From NCBI GenBank assembly GCA_003988855.1, contig QYAI01000007.1:496001-560000 (forward strand): a stretch of DNA of 64,000 nt, written 5' to 3'. Positions 56,032 through 64,000 of this stretch are shown piece after piece (positions within the stretch are counted from its first letter, which is position 1; every line of letters starts with the position of its first letter). Position numbers and translations under genes: made by a program. The notes beneath the pieces were generated by a model, which saw nothing but the letters and a program-made list of their open reading frames with translations, did no database searches and was not told the origin of the DNA. The DNA comes from Arachnopeziza araneosa (lineage: Eukaryota; Ascomycota; Leotiomycetes; Helotiales; Arachnopezizaceae).

Positions 56032-58669
56032 ATGGATCAATCGCAGGACTTCAAATCTTTACAGGAGGAGGTCCAAAAAGCTCTTATAAATGCTACCCGG
56101 ACAGCTGGACAACTTGCTTCCGAAGATCTGGCGTTCCAGAGGTCCCTCAATCCAGATGTTGGCTCGGGCTTGGATGAGCAAAGTCAGCGCCTGCTTGCTT
56201 TGGCCAGCGCATTGATCAAATCTGCCGTATCAATATCAGAGCTGCGAGCTCCGGTTCTGGAAGATGCAGAGGATGTGGAGAACAATTGGCGCAGCGTGGT
56301 AGACGTTGTTGATTCCCTGCTGGAGAAGAGTGACACCTGCCTCGACGAATATACCGGCGTAATCAAGCGGAAAATCCCTTCAACTACAGAACAAGCACAG
56401 GTATGGATCTCAGCAACAATATGGCATTTACCACTAGGATGAGTGTAAAATTAACATTGCCTAGGTGCCCTCAAGAGCCAAAAAGCCGCCGTTAGGAATT
56501 GGTTTTCGTGCTCAGAATCTTGTCAAGCCTCAACTTGCCTTCCATGTAAAACCACACAACCACGAAAACTCTCCATGGAAGCCTATACTCACCAGCAAAC
56601 CGCACGCAACAGTGCCATTACAGGGAAGTTTGGATACATTCACAAATGATTTCGATCAACTACAGTAAGATCCCACCATTTCTATAGCGCTATCTATACT
56701 TCCCCAAAATCCTTTACTTGTAGTGATTTTAGCAAGATGCAGAGTGTCAAAATTGGGCTACACATTAACAAGTTCATAAACCAGTCAGCATCAATGATTA
56801 ATAAACTCAATCCTACTGACATTTATTTTAGGTACAAACATCCGTACGAAACAGAGATCTTGCAATTCAACTACCAAGAATCGGTATATCATAAGAAGGA
56901 ACCTATTCTGTACTTGCCAGTAGAGACAACCTCAGCAACCTTTGTTGACACAGAAGAAGGCGTAATAAAAATGCTTGAGGAGCTCAAAGCAGTCGATGAG
57001 ATTGCCATTGACCTTGAACATCACGATACTAGGTCTTACGTAGGACTGGTGTCCTTGATGCAAATCAGCACTCGCCATAAGGATTGGATCGTGGATACAT
57101 TGAAGCCTTGGCGACAGAAGCTAGAGATGCTTAATGAAGTCTTTGCAGACCCCAAGATTCTCAAAGTCTTTCACGGGGCTTTCATGGATATCGTATGGCT
57201 TCAAAGAGATCTAGGTCTTTATGTTGTGGGTTTGTTTGACACACATTGGGCAAGTCGGACATTGGGCTATGCAGGAGGAAGTTTAGCTTTTCTGCTCAAG
57301 AAATTCGTTGATTTTGATGCTGACAAGCAATATCAACTTGCTGATTGGAGGATACGGTAAGCAGAACAATATACGTTGCGGTATCTCAGTATACTGACTT
57401 TCTAGGCCTTTACCTAAGGAGATGTTCTTTTATGCCAGATCTGATACACATTTCCTTCTTTACATCTACGACATGATGCGTAATGAACTAGTAGAAAGAT
57501 CTAATCCTGAGAACCCAGAGGAAGATAGGATCGAAACTGTTCTTCAGAAGTCGAAAGAGACCTCACTTCTCCGCTATGAACGGCAAGTCTATAATGCAGA
57601 AAGTGGTAGAGGCCCAGGTGGATGGTATTCTCTCATCGTGAAGACGCCAGCTCTGTTCAGTAATGAGCAATTTACCGTATTTCGAGCCGTCCATGGTTGG
57701 CGAGACAAGGTCGCACGAGACGACGATGATAGTACGGGGTTCATTATGCCGAATCATGTTGTCATGAGTATTGCCAAAATCATGCCTATGGATATGGTCT
57801 CACTTTTGAGTCTCGCCAATCCTGTCTCTCACAGTGTGAAGTCTCGCGCAGGAGAGTTACTAGAGGTCATCAAATCCGCAAAAGCTCAAGGTACCTCGGA
57901 ACCAAGTTTGATTGATGTACTCCGTCCTAATACTTTTGGGGCGACTGCGAAAGCAAATATAACAGCTACGACTAAAATGACTGCTGCGAAGACGATGGTT
58001 ACAGTTGTTGATAATGGAGAACTTCGAAGCGCGAGCTCTTCATTCTGGGGTGGTGCTTTTGGAAGCAGTGTGTGGGACAAGCGAACTCTTCCGAATAGTA
58101 AAAAAATCCAATTAGCAGTGCCACTACCTGCCTTAAACTCAGAGCTGTTTACTTCGTCTAACTCGTCAGAGCAACCACCTCCGAACATGGAGAAAGAGCG
58201 AGAGGAAGAGCAGGATCATATTTCTTTCAAAGCAGATTCGATGGAAGAAGATACTTTTGTCTTGAAACGCGGTGCAAAGAGAAAGAGTAATGAGACCTCG
58301 GACCACGAAGGTTCTGGTGACAATGATGATGAAGAGATGGAAGAAAAGTTCATCTCTACCGAAGAGCATATCAAAACGCAGAGGAAGGCCCGCAAGGCAG
58401 AAAGGAAAGCACGCCAAGCCGCAAAGAAGGCCGCGAAGGTGGAAAGAGTGACAACAGTAGCAGAATCGGACGATGATCAAGAAGAAGCATTTGATTACAG
58501 CAAAGCCGAGTCAGTTCTTCATGGAAAGAAAAGGGATAATGGAACGGGAGAAGGTGGAAAGAAGAAGGAAAAGCCATTTGACCCCTACACCAAGAGTATT
58601 GATGCACCGAAGGGGGTGAGGAAACTGCAGACGGAACGGGCAGGGAAGAGTCATACTTTCAGGAATTGA
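56032..58669 (+). CDS. RRP6: Nuclear exosome exonuclease Rrp6
   Basis: Four-exon model: 56032-56400, 56465-56664, 56832-57356 and 57406-58669, giving 785 aa. The N-terminal PMC2NT region (~15-125) binds Rrp47. The DEDD-Y exonuclease has AIDLEHH (Asp250, Glu252), FHGAFMDIVWLQRD (Asp309) and YARSDTHFLLY (Tyr374, Asp378), all catalytic residues present. An HRDC domain follows (EQFTVFRAVHGWRDKVARDD to MPNHVVMSIAKIMP). The C-terminal part is charged and Lys-rich with nuclear localisation-like runs. Role: 3'-5' exonuclease of the nuclear exosome in rRNA and snoRNA maturation and RNA surveillance. Intron 2 (167 nt) is longer than its neighbours. Confidence 0.95.
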
Positions 58670-59425
58670 AAAGGGGAGATACCATGATGATTGTGTACGA
58701 TTGTATGAAACTATCCAGAGGCTATGGTGGCCTCGAAATGATCATTTCAATAGACCTGCTTGGATCAATGTCCGGAAACTTGAAGTTTGAACTCTGCTAT
58801 GAACAGCATCTCTGCATGATATAGTGCAATTAAATTTGACGAAGATCGGCTTTACTACCCGGAGGAAGATGACTGAATCGAGATTTCATTTCTCCGTTTG
58901 TTTCCCAAGCATGAAGGAAAGAAAATAGAGCATGATTCCATTTATTTATTTAAAAAAAAAAAAAAACACATGGATTCATTCTTATCGAGGCCACGCTTGT
59001 CATTGACTGTCTACCTGAACGCTACCTCCCGGTTCTCACATATTTGAGCTCTTAATTCATCACCACTCCAGCTTATATCGGAGTTAAGTGCTCTATATAG
59101 AGAAAAGACAAATCCGACACGCTCCTCCATCCCAAGGGGGGGAAAAATCGAGCGAAATCTCTGACACAGAACGCATGAAAGCGTATATTTCGCTTCTTAA
59201 AAAATACTGAAGCTAGACTGCCATTTCTAAAGCAAGTCAACGATAGTGCGGAGAGCAATTACGAGAAAAGTCGTGGCATCAAATCATCCCTGATAGGATT
59301 TACATTGATGCCTATGCCTGTACGCCGAGATCTGACAAGTTTGGTATCTTGGAAAGTAAAAAGATTGCAGCAAAGAAATGATATTAGTGTAGCAATATTC
59401 TTCAGACAACTAGTAGTTGATCGAA
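58670..59425. other. Convergent 3' region with poly-A tract
   Basis: About 750 bp between two stop codons. A run of about 14 A follows ATTTATTTATTT near 58940-58966. No gene seen. Confidence 0.5.
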
Positions 59426-60764
59426 TTACTGTGACGATTGAGAAGCTGATGGCTGTTCCCACACATCTTCTTGGATAAGATTACTCCAGTCTCCGTCAAC
59501 CCCACCAACTGGGGTGCCAGTTGGACTGACACGATTGCTACCAGCACTGAAGGCATCATTAAAATATGTGCTATTCTGAAGGCTATAATCGTGCTCTGCA
59601 TTTGTAGATGGAACCAGTGTGGATTTCAATACAGTCTGGCTAGCTTGAGATTGTGCCATTCCATAGCCTGCGGACTGACCCTGAGGAGGATTCATCATCT
59701 CATGGTAGTCGAAATGAGAATTCTGACTGCCCATCATCAGGTTAGCAGTTAAGGGATCATTGGACAAGCCGAAAGTTGGTCCAAGTAGCCCTTGTACATC
59801 AGGTGCTAGAGTAGTACTGAGTGGTCCGAAATTGGTATTAGCGTAAGAATTCGAAGTGTACATAGCATTTGGGTATGGATTCTGAAGGTGCTGGAAGTGC
59901 TCCGAATCCTTGGAGAAACTGCCTGGTGGGAACGAAGGCCTCTGTTCCTTTGGTGTTCTAGCCGATTGTGGCGTGCTTGCTGTTCCCGATGAGGGAGAGG
60001 GTGAGTTCTTGATATCTGCAGGAGAGCTTGACGATGCAGCTATTGTTGGCATAGATAACCTTCGTTGATTATCTGGTTGGTAGGCAGAACTTCGATTCAA
60101 AACTGCAGAAGGCTCATGAGGTACTGCAATAGACTGGGATCTTTGAGGAACGGGTGCTTGAAAACCCTGTTGGGGTTGTCTAGGGGATGGATATGGAGCT
60201 TGCCTGTACGTGGATGGGCTCTGAGGTGATTGCATTGTTTGTTGCTGCTGTGCTTGGTGAGCAAGCATCGGTGAAGGGAACATGGAGTACTGGTTGGGAA
60301 TTGGCTGTCCATCCGGATAATTCTGCATTTGGCTTTGCTGGGCATACGACAGCTGAACACTTTGTTCGAGTGCGCTCCGCATCGCGACATGATTGGTTAG
60401 ATAGGCCGCTAACCTCCTGTTGAAGTCTACGTTGGGGGTTTGAAGGTGAGCCGTCAGTCGTCGATACTGAAATGGCAAATCATCATCTTCTTCTTCGTAC
60501 ATTTCCTCATTTATGACATCTTGTTCTGTTACACGAAGGGATCGACCTGTCCTGCGTTTGTGGATTTCGGAGGCTCTTCGAGCGGATTCGACTCGCGCCT
60601 CTAAACTCCGATCGCTCCTTCGTGATGCAGCAATATACGCTCGTTCTTGATTCTCTTCATGTGTTCGTTCGGTCTATGGGTGTTAGTGTGTAGAAGATGG
60701 AACAATCTGATATGGATACCTTTTGTGGCTTTGCAGGCGGCATATTGGTTCTTGCAGGTGGCAT
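59426..60764 (-). CDS. Gln/Pro/Ser-rich fungal protein with conserved N-terminus
   Basis: Two-exon model: 60764-60720 and 60673-59426, giving 430 aa. The 46-nt intron (GTATCC, CTAAC branch, end CATAG) joins MPPARTNMPPAKPQK to TERTHEENQERAYIAASRR. The first ~110 residues are charged and look conserved (RSLEARVESARRASEIHKRR, TGRSLRVTEQDVINEEMYEE, DDDLPFQYRRLTAHLQ). The rest is low complexity with polyQ (AHQAQQQQT), Pro and Ser. This layout suggests a nuclear regulator or scaffold, but no known domain is visible and I do not name it. Confidence 0.72.
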
Positions 60765-62811
60765 TACTCTCTTCTTAAACGACTATGGTAGGATTGATAA
60801 TGGCTAGAGAAGACGGTGCTTGAAAGATACGATGCTTCTCGGGAACTCGGTAGTTGGTATGGCGATATGACGGAAAGGCAACTTTCTATCTGTGAGAGCC
60901 GTTGCCAGGCCTCTTGTTTGACCGGCGGTAGAGACTATAACACTGGCGATAACAAGTGTTTGGCCGGTGGAATATTCCGAGAAAATGATGAAGATGGCGA
61001 TTTACACCTTGCGACTAAAGAAAAGGTAGAAGAAGCAAATGGCGCCGTGGAAGAATACTTGTAGCCACGATGACAGAATAAAAGAAAAGGAAAAGAAGGT
61101 CCGCAAAGTTGGAGAGTGTGCATCAACGCTGCTGGGCGATAGCGGGCAGCTCGCAGAAAGCAGCGGAGATCGAGCTTTCCCCTTCTTCAAGCGAGACGGG
61201 AGGGGGTGGCTAGTGGCTGAACAAACAACAAGGGGGCTATGATCGGGGGGTTCTTCAGAGGCAAACACGATGGCGAGGACCAGAAGAAAACAACAAAACA
61301 ACAAAACAACAAAACAGCCAGAGACGGCTTGCTTGCTGCAAATCAATCCTCGACGGGAAATTCAACTGCTGGCCAATAACAACCGGATATTTCTGAAATC
61401 ACGTCCTCTCTATTGAGAAAAAAAATGCTTTTGGGTAGCCCGGGAGGTGCCGTAGTAGTAGTAGTAGTAGTACGCTGGATCGTAAATCACAGGGACCCAG
61501 TGATATGCCTATTATTCTCCGATTCAAAATCCATAGTCTCTCCTGCTTCGCGACAGGCTCTTTCTCGAGGTCCAGCTTAGGGGGTACAAGCTGGGCTGAA
61601 GAACTGGCTAACCGCTCCTCATTCGATCCTCCTCGAGCGCCGTGGATGGGGGCAACCAGAGATCTTAGTTCAGATTCCACAAGATTGCCGACGGTACCAA
61701 ATCCGCACGAGCGAGCTTCTCTGACAGTGAACCGACCGCCCAGACCTGCTGGGCCGGGGGCACATCCGGATCCCATCAGCACAGTTGCAAAAGCCACATG
61801 TCGACTGAAAGCCATCAAGGGCTAGCGACGTACGCAGGAACGTGTCGAAGTCAAACAATTCCAAAATATGCGTGCACAAGAATGGGGAGAGACAAAAACC
61901 CATCAGCTCTTGCCCCGAATCATCTGCCCGCGAAGTTGGGAGAAGAGGCGCGAGGAGGAACGAGAGGACCGGACTGTACAGTATTCCAAATTGATCAGTG
62001 TGGCCTCGTATTCGGGTTGCGCTTGAGAGAAGTCTGGGGTCAATAAATCAACGTCACACGAAATTCCAGCCAAGCAGGCCGTTGCATCTCTTTCCCGTTC
62101 CAGCCCCTCTTCCGCATTTACTGTATGACGTGTGCCGATCTGGATTAGATCTAATCTGACCTTCTCAGAGCACTTGATGTCATGGGCCTTTCCGATCAGG
62201 TGCATTTCTGTCGCATATGGGAATCTTGAACAAATCCCATCCAGGGATGACCGCTTTCTTCTCCATTATCACAGGCATGGCCACCCCCAAATGCAGCTGT
62301 GCAGCTTCCAACCCCGGGGGTATTTTGATGTTGTCGTACAGCCACTACTGGCTGTAGCTGCATGGCTGTACCGCGCCTACTTACTCGTATCTTTGCGAGC
62401 GTCCTGAGCTTTCGTTTTTTTGGCCGCTGCAAGCTTCTTTTCTTTTGCCATTGCGAGCCAAAGACGATCACCAATAGCCGGAAGTACAGGTTCAAGTTGG
62501 AAATTCTCGCTGTATTTCAATGATAGATCTGTCTCCCCCTTTCTTCTTTCCATCCTTCTTTCTGTGTTGAGGCTGGATAGTTTCATTTCGATGAATCGTC
62601 TCGATTATCCATTCAAGCCTTTCTCCGTAGCCACTAAATTGCGTTTTGATTGCATTTTCAGGCGTGTTTCGGATCATCTCAGCCATATCAATGGTTCGCA
62701 ATTGCTGACGGGTTTGTTCCACGGCAGCAATATGGTGCTGATGTGGCTCTCAACGTCCTCCCTTCATCCAGTGCAGTAACCAACAACGTGGGATGTTCCT
62801 TGAGCATGACT
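60765..62811. other. Gene-poor 2-kb stretch between two minus-strand genes
   Basis: Frames in 61399-62205 are open on both strands and unconvincing. Simple repeats occur: AAAACAAC units near 61286-61315 and seven GTA units at about 61452-61472. A possible small minus-strand gene lies at 62377-62722 (separate entry). Confidence 0.5.
62377..62722 (-). CDS. Possible small gene, structure unresolved
   Basis: Two overlapping minus-strand frames look partly protein-like. One (62722-62492) reads RTIDMAEMIRNTPENAIKTQ and FSGYGERLEWIIETIHRNE. The other (62586-62377) reads EPVLPAIGDRLWLAMAKEKK and a Lys-rich end. No GT-AG intron joins them cleanly in my reading, and no upstream start is clear. Either a small multi-exon gene is present with exons I cannot place, or this is chance. 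Given with low confidence. Confidence 0.25.
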
Positions 62812-63550
62812 CTACCTGGGTGCATCTGTCAGAGGCACATATCTCACGCCTTCTTTTTTCGTCTTCGTAACTACACCTTTCTCATCTTTATCCACCACCC
62901 AAATCCATTGCTCAGTCCCATTCTCATCCTCCACCGGGATAAAAAGCCTTCGATATCATAATCAGTATGCACAACTTATCTCTTCAAACCAAAGCAGCTC
63001 ACCTTCCGGGACTCTTCAGTTGCTGGACCAGCTCTTCATGTAAACGCCTTGCAGCTGCCCCAACGTGAATACAATCCCATCCTTCTCCGTCCTCGATCCA
63101 TCCTTTTCGGCCATCACCAACAACAAAATTCACATTTCCTGCTTCTAACCTCTCCCTTCCCTTCTCGCTCTTTTTCATATTTCTCTCCCCCATATCCCTT
63201 AACTCTTTGATATGCTCCAACCCCGTGACCCTCCCCTCACCATTCACGAGCTCTGCTAGCACTGCAGTCAAGTAGCCGGATCCTGAGCCAACATCTAGCA
63301 CTCTCGACCCTGAATGCAGGTGCGGTAGTAGAGACTCAGCGGCGCTTGCATGCATGTGAGGTGCTGAGATGGTCGCTGCGAAGCCGATGGACTGCGGGGA
63401 ATCTTCATAGGCAGAACTGGGTGAAAGGCAGTAGTGAGCTCGATCGACCTTCATCATAGCCTCTCTCACTCGTGAGCTAGTGATGAGCTGGTTCCGGTAC
63501 AAGTTTTCGATTAACTCGGCATTTGTGCGACCTGAACAACGCCAAGCCAT
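62812..63550 (-). CDS. PCM1: Protein-L-isoaspartate O-methyltransferase
   Basis: Two-exon model: 63550-63003 and 62947-62812, giving 227 aa, the normal family length. The intron (GTGAGC...GAAG) joins LVQQLKSPGR to LFIPVEDENGTEQWIW. Signatures are MAWRCSGRTNAELIENLY, the family motif GFAATISAPHMHASAAE, S-adenosylmethionine motif I VLDVGSGSGYLTAVLAEL, NFVVGDGRKGW and CIHVGAAA. Reaction: methylation of L-isoaspartyl residues in aged proteins, allowing repair to aspartate; cytosolic. The tail ends YVPLTDAPR. Confidence 0.93.
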
Positions 63551-63929
63551 GATGAGAACTTGATTTGTGGCAGAGAAAAGGGCGGAGGGAAGGTAGCTCG
63601 TCGTAAGGAGTTATTTAGTTTGAATAGTCAAAAAGAATCGGAGAGAGAAACTTGAGTGAAAGTGACGATGGTGGTGTTGATGGGGTCAGGCGAAGTGACG
63701 TCTTTTATGGCGGGGGGACGGTAAAAGAAACCCCCGCTTCAGCCTCACATGCGCCAACTTCTTTGTTGCTCAACTGGACACAAGCCGAGCTTGGATATTC
63801 GTATCTGATCTGAAATCGGAGGGGATGGATCAAAATACGATTGAGAGCTTACTTGAAACAGAGCACATGCTAGCATAACGAAGTGGACAGAGTAGCTCTA
63901 TTCATCCACTGGTATAGATTCTTATGCTA
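63551..63929. other. PCMT upstream region
   Basis: About 380 bp with the PCMT promoter and the 3' UTR of the next minus-strand gene. Nothing else seen. Confidence 0.45.
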
Positions 63930-64000
63930 CTACGACAACACACTCGCCAACGCCGTAACCTTGTCCTGAGTAGCCTGACTCTCCTCCCCAGCATTACTGA
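63930..64000 (-). CDS. 3' tip of a gene running off the window
   Basis: The minus frame entering at 64000 reads SNAGEESQATQDKVTALASV and ends at TAG (63932-63930). Only ~23 residues are present, so the product cannot be named. The open frame at the window edge plus a plausible helical ending make a real C-terminus possible. Confidence 0.35.
   Translation of the reverse strand, partial: SNAGEESQATQDKVTALASVLS

Noticed and set aside
61399..62205. Open frames on both strands between two minus-strand genes
   Set aside because: Mutually overlapping, no domain, unnatural composition.
1..64000. CRISPR arrays, rRNA, tRNA genes or complete transposons
   Set aside because: No spaced direct repeats, no rRNA-like sequence, no convincing A/B-box pairs with a clover-leaf, and no transposase, reverse transcriptase or terminal repeats were found. 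The window is eukaryotic nuclear DNA.

Overview
This window is nuclear DNA of a filamentous ascomycete (Pezizomycotina). Genes are compact and mostly split by short introns (about 45-90 nt) with GT-AG ends and CTAAC/CTGAC-like branch sites. The protein set is typical of the group: Lst7, Mis14, Fig1, a WSC sensor, an O-FucT-like enzyme and a fungal NLR. A leotiomycete is plausible, but that is a guess from general resemblance. All multi-exon models were built by hand from reading frame, splice consensus and family conservation. No transcript data were used. Exon coordinates are in each entry.

Layout. 0-24.7 kb is mostly housekeeping: the 3' end of DHH1, LST7, RPT3, an unknown small protein, MIS14, TRM10, MSH2, GRC3, RPA34, cytosolic SHMT, an O-FucT-like type II membrane protein and an unknown protein. 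24.7-26.9 kb has no gene I can support. 26.9-29.1 kb holds one long Pro/Ser/Gln-rich protein. About 29.5-41 kb looks accessory: a decayed DUF6601 gene, an unknown nuclear-type protein, a five-exon NLR-type (STAND) gene, a broken TPR relic and two neighbouring HNH-type genes. 41-43.4 kb holds a HAD hydrolase and a WSC sensor. 43.4-46.2 kb appears gene-free. 46.2-64 kb returns to core genes: a RING protein, SLD2, FIG1, GPI1, a 72-aa membrane protein, MDM35, RRP6, an unknown Gln-rich protein, PCMT and the 3' tip of one more gene.

How genes relate. Several pairs are divergent and share short promoters. GRC3 and RPA34 start 158 bp apart and both serve rRNA production. TRM10/MSH2, MDM35/RRP6 and RPT3/unknown are similar. 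The gap before SLD2 carries two perfect ACGCGT (MCB) elements, as expected for a G1/S replication gene.

The standout is the NLR at 32741-37634. It has a SesB-type lipase/esterase-like N-terminus, a NACHT domain and 16 nearly identical 33-residue HEAT-like repeats. The differences cluster at a few positions in each repeat. That is the pattern expected of a fungal non-self recognition (heterokaryon incompatibility-type) receptor whose repeats are shuffled and diversified. A TPR relic of NLR type lies just downstream and an uncharacterised divergent gene just upstream, so this locus is the best candidate for an undescribed system.
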